64,000 bases of DNA. Origin: Crocodylus rhombifer. Its lineage: Eukaryota > Chordata > Crocodylia > Crocodylidae. How positions within the stretch are numbered: the first letter of the stretch is position 1; every line of letters starts with the position of its first letter. The translations under genes were made by a program, and so were the position numbers. This document shows positions 1-12,142 of this stretch, piece after piece. The stretch covers positions 913,250 through 977,249 of the forward strand of contig JAVSML010024368.1 of the NCBI GenBank assembly GCA_038503035.1, in the 5' to 3' direction. The notes beneath the pieces are model-generated. The model was not told the origin of the DNA and made no database searches. It was given only the letters and a program-made list of their open reading frames with translations.

Positions 1-17
1 TCTCACAGATGTAATAG

Positions 18-326
<309 letters not shown>

Positions 327-2735
327 TAAAGTTCTCTGCTTGGTGTTACGTAACGTTTCTATATTGCAAATAAAAATACAGTCTGTTTTTCTTTGCATAT
401 CCATAGTTACCTTTTCTTAGAACTTGTATAGGTGTTTGCATTTTAATCTGTTTATCCTTTTGCATGGAACTTAACCCTAGAAATAAATCAATTTATTGTG
501 ATAAGTGCTCAAAGAGAGCACAAGCACTTGAGGATGGACTACAAAACTTAGTCCCGTTAGGACAAGATACTCGTTCTTTTGAAAGAAAAGAGTAAGGTTT
601 TCATTAAATAAGAAAAATATATACAAGAACAACATTAGAAAATTAAAGGAAATAAAATATGAAACAATGGAAGGAGGAAACAAAACAGTCAACATCCTTG
701 GGTTTGTTGGGCTCTTTGAAATAAACTGTGCAGGGCCCATCCTTTTTTCCTACCTGTGATAGTTTTTCTATATATATATCTATATATATGCTGTCAGCAA
801 ACATGGCTTCTTTTCAACTGCAGGCTCCCTCAGGCTCTGGCAAAAATTCTGGCTCACCATTTGTGAGACTCCACAGCCTCTGGCTGACAATTAGATAGAG
901 CGGGAAGCAAAGGACATGGACCAATCTATTGCCACCCCTAAATGTGAGGTCCAGTGAACCAGTGATTGGTTCTTCTCTGCTTAGTGTGTAGCATTACAGC
1001 AATGCTTCCAATTTTCTACCAAATCGAAGCACTAACTTCTTAGTTAATTTCATATCTTTATTCAAAGGAGCCAGATTGTCATATATTTACTGAATAGTGG
1101 CCTGACAAAATGAGACCCAGTGATTTTTCTGTGAGACTGTTCATACAATTTGGGTATGAACGAATGAACAATTTAGCACAGAGGCATAGCTAGAGCTGTT
1201 TCTTTTCCCTGAGCAGAGCGGAGGCAAAAGTGGTGGTGGGGGGGGGAGTGAGGTTGTGTTGTTCAGAGAACGTGGCGGGCATCTGCTTCTGGCCGATGTG
1301 GCTGGAACTAACAGCCCCTGAGTGAGCCTGTGCTGAGCGCAGTCCACTGCTGCTTCTCTGGTGTTCCCACTGCCTCCATTCCAGTGTCTCCTGTAATGAA
1401 TGCCCAAGGCCCGTGCCCTGGTTGCCCACTTCCAATTATATTACTGATTTACTTTGGGGTAAAAAAGGGGCAGGATTTTACCCTGTGTTAGCTGCTCTGT
1501 GAGAATTTAGCCGTCTTTCATAGATACTTAAGCTTCTCTTCTTTAGTTTCCATTTACCACAAGATAAGAATTCACACATGTGCACTAACCACAGAGCAGC
1601 TGACACAGTAAAGTCCAATTCCTTTTTAAACTGAAGTAGTTTGTTCATGTGTCCATGTCCTAAGGTGAGTAAGGACAGTACAATCTAAATCAGTGTAAGT
1701 TCCTATTTAAAATGTTATTTCTTTAGCTATTCCAAGCAAATTTTAAACAGCTGACAAGAAATATCACATCTGAAATAACATTAAGAGTCTGAGCAAGTCA
1801 GGAGAAAAAGCCAGGGAAAAACTATGGAATCAGGTCTGAGACTGCACCTTTAACCCATCTAGTTGCATCCTACCAGATACTGTAGGTAATTGCTGCACAG
1901 GGTGAATATACTGTACTGGTGGTACAATGCCATAAACCTGACCTAGCAGCCTGGTTTGAGGCAGAGATCTAGTTTTGACTCTCTCTTCTGTTGCATGTTC
2001 AAATAAGATACTGAACATTGTTTGAATCTATTTTTATGTGCTTTAATTGCCGTAGGGCTACCCTATAGTGGAAATCAATTTGGTGACTCATCAGCAGGGA
2101 AGAGGTTTGGAAATGTTACTGGATTTTTGGAGCTGTGTTGATAACAAGTGCAGTTCATTTTGATATGGGAACAGCGTGATCCAGTGCTTAATTTTCATAC
2201 CTGTAGGAATAGGCTGATATAGCCTATAGCTTTTTGTGGGACCATTCAGGAATTAACATAGACATTTACAGCTTTTGGTAAAGCAATATAATATAATAAA
2301 ATGAACAATAACACTTATACATAATATAATAGCATTTACATGATTTATACTTGATATTTTTTGCCAAAACATACTATAATATTATCCATTCTGACAGTTT
2401 ACAAAAAATTAAAACAGAACATAGTATATAATGATATGAAAATAAAGAAAATGAAGCAGAGAACCAACAGGGGAAAAAACAGGGGAAGTAGCCCAGAAAA
2501 ACTTAGGGACTATTTGACAGACTGCAAGTTAGAAGGAATCTGAATTGTTCTTTTTCATTAGCCAGGTATTTAAAAATTTTCCACTAATGGTGAGAGACAT
2601 TTTCTTCTTATTTCTTTGAAGAACAAATGAGACCACAAATACTGATTTAAATCATCCATCTCATAAGAACATATGCCGTCCAAATACTGGGTGTGAAACC
2701 ATCAACCCATGAGAATTGTGTATCTCTTTAGAGCA

Positions 2736-3560
2736 GGGGTGTCAAACATCCATCCCCATGGCCAGATCCAGCCTGCTGACCTGGGTCCTCTGAACCACCA
2801 ACTTTTGCCTCAGCTCTGGCTCTGGTGGTAGGGCTTCCCACGGTGGCAAGCAGCACCTCTGAGAGAACAGCGCAAAGTAGAACTGCCAGCAGATGCCCTG
2901 CCACTGTGGCCAGAGCCAGGGCAAAACACCTGAGTCAGCAGGCTGTGGCCACAGTGGCAGAGCGTCTGGCTGGAGTGCTCTCACTGGAGTGCTGGCTGCC
3001 ACCACAGGAAGCCCCATCACCTCTGTCAGAGGCCTGGCTTTGGTTGTAGCAGAGGTATGGTAAGGTTTGTCCACAGTGCTACTGGGACTGTCAACTCCTG
3101 ATTCCCACTAGGATTCAGGCTGCTGTTGTGGGACCCCATGGTGCTTAGGTTTCCATCACCTGGCTCTCACTGGGGAGCTGACTGCCATATAGGAAAGCCC
3201 TGCTGCTGTGCTCTAGCTACAGGGAAAGGGCTTCAGCCCATGCTACGCATGGAGCTGCCTGCACCCTGGTTAAAGCTGGGCTCTGGGAGCTGCCATAGGA
3301 AGTCACACCCCTGTTGCCACGGCCTTGATCACAGTACTGCAGGGCTGCTTTTGCCCTGGCAAAAGCTGGAGTGCTGATTGTCACTGGAAGCCATACAACC
3401 ACCTTGCCAGAGCTCTGGCCGTGGTGCCAGAGTCTCGGCATGCTGTGCTACTTTGTTTGCCAGCACCCCAGCTCTCACTGGAGTACTGTCTGCCACTGGA
3501 AGCAGCCCAGCCACTTTAGCCAGAAACCTGGCTTTGGCTGTGGTGACATGCATGCACTCA
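2736..3560. repeat. GC-rich foldback hAT-like repeat block
   Basis: The block opens with CAGGGGTGTCAAACA, a hAT-type terminal motif. Inside, a segment with GGTGGTAGGGCTTCC (about 2824-2838) recurs in inverted, diverged form around 3000-3030, where the complement reads GGTGATGGGGCTTCC. Further diverged copies follow at about 3385-3420 and 3490-3520. The result is a run of alternating direct and inverted units built on 'ctggctctgg' and 'cactggaagc' words. No transposase is visible and the right end is unclear, so this is a non-autonomous or decayed element cluster. Open frames on both strands are by-products of GC content. Confidence 0.5.
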
Positions 3561-4002
3561 TACACGCACTGTCTCTCTGTCTCTGACACGCACATACTGT
3601 CCCTGCAGTGTGCTAACTTTCTTCATGCAGACACACGTACGCATACTTTATTGCTTTATTCAGAGTCAAAGTTAGAGTGATTTAACTTCTAGCACTACAA
3701 GATCATGTAGATGCAACAGTTAGATGGTATCAGTGGGTTCATGCTCCCAAGCAGCAGCAGTTCTCCCTCCTTTTTTAAAGCACCTGAAAGTATGTTTGGC
3801 CATACTCATATGCAAAACCCAGTTACGACTGACAATTTGAAAGTTCTCGGTTGGCATGTAAAAAATGAGATGATCGTCTCAGTCCAGTAACTGTGGATAG
3901 ACAAACTTCCCCATCAGTAAAATCCAGCACTAATTGACACTTTCTGGCTGGCTGGCTGACCAGAGGCTTAGGATTTCAAGGGGATGCTTTTGTCCACATG
4001 AC

Positions 4003-4640
4003 AGCCCTGTGAGTTAGTTATTTATTACTATTCTCATTTCATACATGGGGAACTACAATATAGAGAGATGAAGATCCTAACACTCCAAGGCAGAATGGCA
4101 CCTAGCTACCATTCATCATTGCTAAACCCATCAGAGTTAAGCACCTAGGCTGCTTGCAGATGTTAAAAAATAATGTAAAAAAACAAATCTGTGCTTTACC
4201 AAAATAAGTAGTGCTTTACTTCGACCCAGCTCTGCAGCGTCCATATAGATTGGGCACTTCAGTGGGGCTTTTTAGGCACTTTTAGCTAAAGCTGATTCAA
4301 TCAGCTATTAGATAAAAGTGCCTAAAAAGCCCCACTAAAGTGCACAATCTTTACAGACGTCAGGCAAGTTGAGTTGAAGTAAATGCATTCTCTTCTGGAC
4401 ATGCGTTGGGCACAGCCCCAGAACATGCCAAGTTTAAATAAAGTAAAGCACTTTGTTTGTTTTGTTTGTTTGTTTTTTTGTTTTACATCTGCAAGCACCC
4501 CTGAATATCCTTAAACATCTGGTATTGTACTAAGCAACTGATCCAGTATCATACAGGAAGCCTGAGACAGAGCAAGCTGTTGGACTCAGGTCTCCTAAGT
4601 CCTCAGCCTACTACAGTTTCCCTAACATCCTCATCTTTGC
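4003..4640 (-). repeat. MIR/CORE-SINE-like pieces split by a MITE
   Basis: The piece at 4003-4090 (ccctgtgagttagtt... catacatggggaactac) and the piece at 4537-4620 (atacaggaagcctgagac... ggactcaggtctcctaag) resemble consecutive parts of the MIR/CORE-SINE type, read in the direction opposite to MIR sense. They are separated by the MITE at 4148-4500 plus short unassigned stretches. The match is from memory of the family and both pieces are heavily diverged. Confidence 0.4.
4148..4500. mobile_element. Palindromic MITE
   Basis: The terminal inverted repeats GCTTGCAGATGT (4152-4163) and ACATCTGCAAGC (4485-4496) match perfectly. In the middle, two 37-base arms (4248-4284 and 4313-4349) are inverted copies with two mismatches. 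They surround a further perfect inner palindrome (AGCTGATT-c-AATCAGCT, 4290-4306). The element is about 350 bp, has no coding capacity, and is best called a foldback MITE. I could not define a target-site duplication, so the superfamily is open. Confidence 0.75.
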
Positions 4641-6678
4641 CATCAGTCTTCTCTGTTTTCCACTGATCCTTGTAGTACATTTATTTGATGTATAAATTAC
4701 TTACTTATGACGTAGATAAATAATAATAAATAAAATTTAAAAATAAAGTTTGCCTTTAAAAGCTAAATTATTACTATTTTGTCACAATTCAGTGTATTCG
4801 TTATTAAACTGTGTTCATCTGTGGTATTTCTGAATATTTGTTGCTTTTTACAAGAATTAGGATATATTTGTACATTTGTTCATGTTTTTGTACGTTTGTA
4901 CAGAAAAAGGACCCCTTATTCATATTTCAAAAAAGGATCATATTAGCATCAGAAAGGTTTTTTTTAATCATTTTTTTTTCTTGCCAACATACCTGAAGCC
5001 TCTAACATGATTGTTGTAGTGAATAACACGTGGGCACTTTTTCTTTCACTGTGATTACAAATTTCAGCATGATGGAGCTACCCCTTGAGCTCAGCTCTTT
5101 CTGGGTAACTTAATTGTGCTGAGCAATTCTCTAGTATTGACCTTCTGGAAGGTTGCTTTGTCTGAAAAATAAATCATTTCCCACTTTCTTTCTTAGAAAA
5201 ACAGCAAATAAACGCAGTGATGATTTATTTTTCACAAAGAAAAAAGAAAAAAAGATTAAAGGGGTATTGATTGAGCAAAGGGTATTTCTTTTCCTGTCTG
5301 TTCTTATGGTTTTTACTGCCTTCAGGAGAAACAAAGGTAGGGAAAGGATTTCCTGATTCACAGGATTCACGTGTTCAGTACAGGAGAGTGAGACAGCAGG
5401 AGAATACATAATGAGGCTTCAGAGATCTGAACAGAAGACCCTTTATATGCTACCCCATTGAGCCAGAGGGATTTCAGAGTAGAGCTTCTCTAAAAGAAGA
5501 TAACAAGGGCAAACATTAGAATGTGCATGGATAGATTTAGGATATATAAACTGCAATAAACATAAATTAACATCAATAAATAATCAGTTTGATTGCATAT
5601 AACCTATTTTTGTCCTAACAACAGATCCATTGTGGGACATATTCAAACGCATGCAAGCTAGTTGTCTGCATACAATCCAGCTGTGCACCTGTGCAAATGG
5701 AATGTGTTTTTATTGCCAAAACTCTCTTTTACCAGGCCCTGAGTAGACATATATCAACTTCTGCATGCAATTAAATAAAGATCTTGTTAAGAGAATTTGA
5801 GCCCAATTTACTTTCATGAATATATAGAGTGACCTACAGTTAAGGATCCTTAGGTTTGAAAAAGTAGCATTTTGTCATTAATAATTAGTTGTCTGCAACT
5901 TGGGTGTTAAATATTGAAGAAGTCATTTTTTGCTACCATCCAGAAGTTACGCTTTTAAAGATTCAGTGTTCTCTTAGAGAAGATCCTGAAATGCAGCTTC
6001 TTCCAAAATACGCTGTTGTCACAGGCTAATAACGTCTGGACTCTCCACTTCCTTGAGGGCCTGAAATTGTTGAAGGTTATAGGTAAAAAATCTGTTGGTT
6101 GCAACATGTAAGAATTTGCTTCTGTTCATTTCTTTTTATTTTACCCTAGCACCAAGTTGCTGGCATATGCAACTTAATTTTGTAGTTGTGTGGAAGGGAT
6201 GTGTATGCAATATTTTCCGTCTAATTTGATGTCCATACAGAATATTGTTCTGAAAGTTCAGCACTGGAAGCTTACTTGCCATTTCATGTATGCATACAGG
6301 CTTTGGTGGAAATCTGGCATTGTATATTCTGCAAACACCTGTGCCTTGACTTGTTAGGGTTTTTGCAGGGAGGGGAGAAGGAGGAGGATGTTTACTTCAT
6401 CAATACCCATAACCTCTGAATTACACAAACCCTTTTCTTCCTGTATACACCACTGAAGATAGAAGTTAAAAGATGTTGGAATAAAAAAGGCATCTTCAAA
6501 TCTTATGAAACGTAACAGCCTTGTATTTATTCTGTTTTCTTAATTACCATCTTAGAAGATGCCAACAAGTATAGGTCTAAGAAAGCATTAGTTTGACCTG
6601 TAGCGGGCAGCCAGGAAGAAGACTATTGTAAGCAAACATTAGAGTAATCTGTGCTTTTCAGCTGTCATGACAATCTGA

Positions 6679-7391
<713 letters not shown>

Positions 7392-7514
7392 GTGCTTGCA
7401 ACAGACATGTCTAAACATATGAATCTCTTGGCTGATTTGAAAACTATGGTTGAAACCAAAAAAGTGACAAGTTCTGGGGTTCTACTTCTTGATAACTATT
7501 CAGACAGGATTCAG
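7392..7514 (+). CDS. PDE4D: PDE4D exon ([13 protein letters not shown]...SDRIQ)
   Basis: This phase-0 exon of exactly 41 codons starts with [13 protein letters not shown] and ends with NYSDRIQ before gtaaga. It encodes a helical part of the catalytic domain. Residue content and exon length agree with PDE4 family members as I know them. It is intact. Confidence 0.95.
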
Positions 7515-8120
7515 GTAAGACGGTCTGTGCTGAAAATATTCTCTTACCCTAATTTTCTTCATTTCCTACATTTGTCTTCCCAGTGCTTTATATTAACTTC
7601 CTTCTCACCTCACTAAGCTGTGTTTTTCTTTTCCCTTTCCTTTTTAATGTGTGTGATCCATATATGCCATGGTTAGATTCGGTGTCATTTTTTTTTTTAT
7701 TGAGCATTAACCAATTTTTTAAATGAGCTTTGAGACGGGATGGAATTTTTCTTGATTTAATTTTATATGGTCTAACCTCTAAGTAGAGAGAGCTGGTTAG
7801 CCATGTTAATTTGAAGTCTACCCAACCTTCTGCCTAACCTCTAAGTATCTTTGAACCTAATCAGTCTAGCACTTCAATATTTTTTGTCACTCGGTATAGG
7901 CAGAAGCTTGAGAAGTGAGATAATTTGTGTCTATTAATGCAAGTGTGAAAAACATACACAGGCACCTCAGGCTTACTGTTCAGAATAAATCTAGCACTAC
8001 ATGTATTTTCACGATTCTGCTTCACAGGCACCAAATGTGAAAATGGAAAAAAGAGCCTTTCGTCTCCCGTGTAATAACACCACAGGTGCTCAGTAGCTAA
8101 TAAGTGTTTGTCTATTTTAG
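7515..8120 (+). other. PDE4D: PDE4D intron (606 bp)
   Basis: This AT-rich intron has a gtaaga donor and a tattttag acceptor preceded by a pyrimidine-poor stretch. The antisense open frame across 7861-8286 is a shadow of the next exon. I see nothing else in it. Confidence 0.8.
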
Positions 8121-8381
<261 letters not shown>

Positions 8382-8547
8382 TAGGATCTTCTATACTTCC
8401 CCTATAAATCAGCATCTAAGCAACTAGATGGTAAAAAGTATTAAGAATTCCTACTTTTAAAATGCATCTATACTTGTGTATTGGTGAAAGTTCCCATCAT
8501 TGTACTCTCTCAGACTAAATACAGACAGTCAAAATCAGAGTAAATTG

Positions 8548-8655
8548 GATGCTTATCTTGCTGGGATCCTATGACCCCAGCTGACTTCCTGCCCTTTGGG
8601 CAGGGGGCTGGACTTGATCTCTCGAGGTCCCTTCCAGCCCTGATGTCTATGAAAT
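8548..8655 (+). mobile_element. CR1 3'-end fragment
   Basis: The sequence matches the last ~100 bp of a CR1 LINE: a decayed C-terminal ORF2 segment, ...gggggctggacttgatctctcgaggtcccttccagccctg, ending in tctatgaaattc. It is a severely 5'-truncated insertion. It differs from the longer CR1 that follows it and so represents a separate event. Confidence 0.75.
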
Positions 8656-8694
8656 TCAATCTGTGCAGGTTAGTCTAAGATGCATAAATTAAAT

Positions 8695-8715
8695 CAAAAA
8701 GCAAGTGAACAGACA
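8695..8715 (+). repeat. Left target-site duplication of the intronic CR1
   Basis: These 21 bases recur without mismatch at 10266-10286, exactly bracketing the CR1 at 8716-10265. Confidence 0.85.
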
Positions 8716-8741
8716 CTCCCCATAGGGAGCTTCTGGAGGGG

Positions 8742-10175
8742 TTGGACATATTCAAGTCAGCCTGTCTGGATGATCTCCACCCTAGAGTTCTAAAGGAACT
8801 GGTCGAGGTCATTGCAAGTCCCCTGGCACAACTTTACGAGCACTCATGGTGCTCTGGTGAGGTACCGGAGGACTGGAAGAGGGCCAACGTGGTCCCCATC
8901 TTCAAAAAAGGCAGGAAGGAGGACCCAGGAAACTATAGGCTGGTTAGTCTTACCTTGATCCTAGGCAAGCTGTTCGAGAAAATTATGCTGGCACACATCC
9001 AGGAGGGGCCAGCAGGAGACTGCATGCTTAGGGGCAACCAGCATGGGTTCATCAGTGGCAGGTCCTGTCAGACCAACCTGGTGGCCTTTTACGATCAGAT
9101 CACCAGATCATTAGATGCAGGCGTAGCAGTGGATATAGTCTTCCTGGACTTTCGGAAGGCTTTTGACATTGTCTCTCACCCCGTTCTCATTAAGAAACTG
9201 GGGGGCTGTGGTGTAGACACCCACACAGTCAAATGGGTCGCCAACTGGCTGGAGGGCCGCACCCAGAGGGTGGTAGTGGATGGGTCCTTCTCAACCTGGA
9301 AGGACGTGGGCAGTGGGGTTCCGCAGAGCTCGGTCCTCGGGCCCGTACTGTTCAACATCTTCATCAGCGATTTGGATGAGAGGGTAAAAAGCACCCTGTT
9401 CAAATTTGCTGATGACACTAAGATGTGGGGGGACGTGGGCACATTGGAAGGATGCAACAGGCTACAATCAGACCTAGACAGGTTACAAGGGTGGGCGGAC
9501 GAGAATAGGATGGGTTTCAATGCAGACAAGTGCAAGGTGATGCACCTGGGGAGGAACAACCGGCACCATACCTACAGGTTAGGGAACTCCCCTCTTGTCA
9601 GCACGGAGGCGGAAAAGGATCTGGGGGTCATCATTGACTCCAAAATGAACATGGGCCGGCAGTGTGGGGANNNNNNNNNNTGCATCTTGAGCAGGTCCAA
9701 AGAGGTGATCCTCCCCCTCTATGCGGCACTGGTCAGGCCGCAGCTGGAGTACTGCATCCAGTTCTGGGCCCCACACTTCAAGAGGGATGTCGACAGCATG
9801 GAGAGGGTCCAGAGGAGGGCCGCTCACATGATCAGTGGACAGCAGGGCAGGCGCTATGAGGAGAGGCTACGGGACCTGAACCTGTTCAGCCTCCAAAAGA
9901 GAAGGCTGAGGGGGGATCTTGTGGCCTGTTGTAAACTAGTCAGGGGGGATCAGCAGGCACTGGGGAAGTTGCTGTTCCCCCAAGCACCGCCTGGAGTGAC
10001 CAGGAATAACGGTCACAGGCTGGCAGAGGGTAGGTTTAGGCTAGATATCAGGAGGCGCTACTTCACGGTCAGGGCGGCTAGGGTCTGGAACCAACTTCCA
10101 AGAGAAGTGGTCCTGGCTCCTACTCTGGGGGTGTTTAAGAGGAGGTTAGATGAACATCTTGCTGGGGTCGTTTGA
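8742..10175 (+). pseudogene. CR1 ORF2 fragment: reverse transcriptase and C-terminal domain
   Basis: This 477-codon open frame covers the CR1 reverse transcriptase and C-terminal region. Recognisable blocks, in order, are VPIFKKGRKEDPGNYR, FISGRSCQTNLVAFYDQ, VFLDFRKAFDIVSHPVLIKK, SGVPQSSVLGPVLFNIFISD, and FKFADDTKMWG with the FADD catalytic pair at 9405-9416. Then come KCKVMHLGRNN, LVRPQLEYCIQFWAP and the C-terminal RVWNQLPREVV. The usual VPQGS motif reads VPQSS. The endonuclease domain is missing through 5' truncation. A run of ten N at 9671-9680 interrupts the C-terminal part without breaking the frame. Confidence 0.9.
9671..9680. other. Assembly gap (10 N)
   Basis: Ten unknown bases lie inside the CR1 ORF2. 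The related CR1 at about 55216-55258 has 43 bases at the matching place, so the ten N are probably a placeholder rather than a measured length. Confidence 0.9.
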
Positions 10176-10265
10176 CCCCAGTACTCTTTCCTGCCATGGC
10201 AGGGGGTCGGACTAGATGATCTGCTCAGGTCCCTTCTGACCCTAGAAACTATGAAACTGACATTC

Positions 10266-10286
10266 CAAAAAGCAAGTGAACAGACA
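10266..10286 (+). repeat. Right target-site duplication of the intronic CR1
   Basis: This is a 21/21 match to 8695-8715. The flanks diverge immediately outside the repeat on both sides. Confidence 0.85.
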
Positions 10287-10369
10287 TTTGCTTTTGATTC
10301 TGGATATGAAGCCACTTGCCTGCAGTGGCCTAGGCCAGAAGTGGGGGGAGGGGAGGGTGGTCTCTAGAG

Positions 10370-10533
10370 CAGTGGTCTCCAAACTGTTTTGATTGCGCAT
10401 CCCTATCAGTAAAAAAATGTTTGAGCATGCACCCCCAACATATGTATATTTATATGAATAGAAATAGAAGTTCTAGTATTTTCTTCCCATGCCCCAATGG
10501 ATTGTCTTGCGCATCCCACTTTGGAGACTACTG
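10370..10533. mobile_element. hAT MITE with 8-bp target duplication
   Basis: This 164-bp element has ends CAGTGGTCTCCAAACTG and ...CTTTGGAGACTACTG, giving near-perfect terminal inverted repeats. On both sides it is flanked by the 8-mer CTCTAGAG (10362-10369 and 10534-10541). Eight-base duplications and CAGTGGT-type ends are typical of hAT elements. It has no coding capacity. Confidence 0.9.
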
Positions 10534-10639
10534 CTCTAGAGCATGCCTTCCTGCTCAACTGAAGCAGGCAGCTTGGGGCAAGGCTAGCCTGAAAGGGGGC
10601 AGAGGGGTTTGTAGGGGTGTGTAAAGCATGCTGGGACTA

Positions 10640-10845
10640 TAAATTAACTGATTTAGGTTAAATGGATTTATTGAACTTGTCCCAGGTCCCTTCCAGCTTC
10701 AAGTTAAGTCTAATACTATATCTATCCAGGTTTATCTTTAACTGGTTTTGTCCATTTTGAAAGCTGTTTATGTGCTGTTGTGTTACAGATGTGAACCAGT
10801 TTGTGATCACTTATACTAGTTTATATGGAATTTTTATCCCTAGCC
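10640..10845 (-). repeat. Partial copy of the GGCTAGGGACAG DNA element
   Basis: On the - strand the right end reads GGCTAGGGAT and continues with words shared with the element at 40163 (tgatcac, aaccagttt, gtttatgtgc, agttaagtctaatact). The left part (ttaactgatttaggtt... cttgtcccaggtccc) matches the same family in the opposite sense. The family is therefore partly palindromic. This copy is diverged and short. Confidence 0.55.
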
Positions 10846-11289
10846 TCACAGTATAGGAGGTTCTATGAGAGAGAATATAGTACATCTGTTCTTCAAGTTT
10901 CCTTTTAAAACAGGATTGTATAAAAAAACATTTTCAGCTTGTTAAGAAAAAAAACTGAGTTGCTTGAAAGTATAATTCATTTAGCAGTAGCAGTTTAAAA
11001 ATAAACCCCTTCTACTATCCTTCTCCCATGACTACAAAATAAAAACCTGAGGATTGAGCCTGAGCACATTTCAGACCATTGAGAATGCTGCAAGAGCCCA
11101 TATTCTATATAGATTTTCAGGGCTTCTGTTTGGCCATCTTAGGCATGTGTCTTCAGCATGCTGGTTTCTGACAAGACTGTACACAGACATTATTCTTTTG
11201 AGAGTATGATCATCAGGAGTCTCTGTCCTAGTAGTATTATCTATTTTATTTTATAACCTACATGTCTTTTTTTTTTTTCTTGTGAATAA

Positions 11290-11745
<456 letters not shown>

Positions 11746-11760
11746 CAGTGTGAAGACTGA

Positions 11761-11799
11761 ATCTCTCGCTCTCAATCTCTCTGTCTCTCTCTCTCTCTT
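11761..11799 (+). repeat. (CT)n microsatellite
   Basis: A CT-dinucleotide-rich tract with interruptions lies just after the PDE4D stop codon. Confidence 0.85.
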
Positions 11800-12117
11800 T
11801 TTTAAAAATTAGAAAATTGTTTTCCAAAGTGCATGTCATATGCTACAACCATGGTCACACCTCACCATCATCTGCCAGAACGTTCGTCGATCAAAACTGA
11901 CCTTGATTACTCTGTATGGCACTCAGGAATATTGTAACCAGATTCTTCACCTCCATGGCATCAGAGAACAAGGGGGAAAACATCCATAAACAGCATATTA
12001 ATAAGATCTCCACTTGGCAGATTTGACTTGGTAGAGAGAGCAAGGCAATTCTTGAAGCATTTCAGAGGAGTACTGACTGCCAGCAGAAGGCTGGTATGCA
12101 TTGGGAAGTTTAGTTTA

Positions 12118-12142
12118 GTTTTGTTTTGTTTTGTTTTGTTTT
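12118..12142 (+). repeat. (TTTTG)n microsatellite
   Basis: About five TTTTG units lie in the PDE4D 3' UTR. Confidence 0.85.

Larger units (their letters stand above)
8716..10265 (+). mobile_element. CR1 LINE, 5'-truncated, with target-site duplication
   Basis: The insertion starts inside ORF2 (about 8740, DIFKSACLDDLHPRVLKEL) and runs to a CR1 tail (gtcccttctgaccctagaaactatgaaac). It is sense relative to PDE4D and sits wholly in the last intron. A perfect 21-bp direct repeat flanks it. The open reading frame is nearly intact, which suggests a relatively young copy, but truncation makes it unable to move on its own. Confidence 0.9.
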
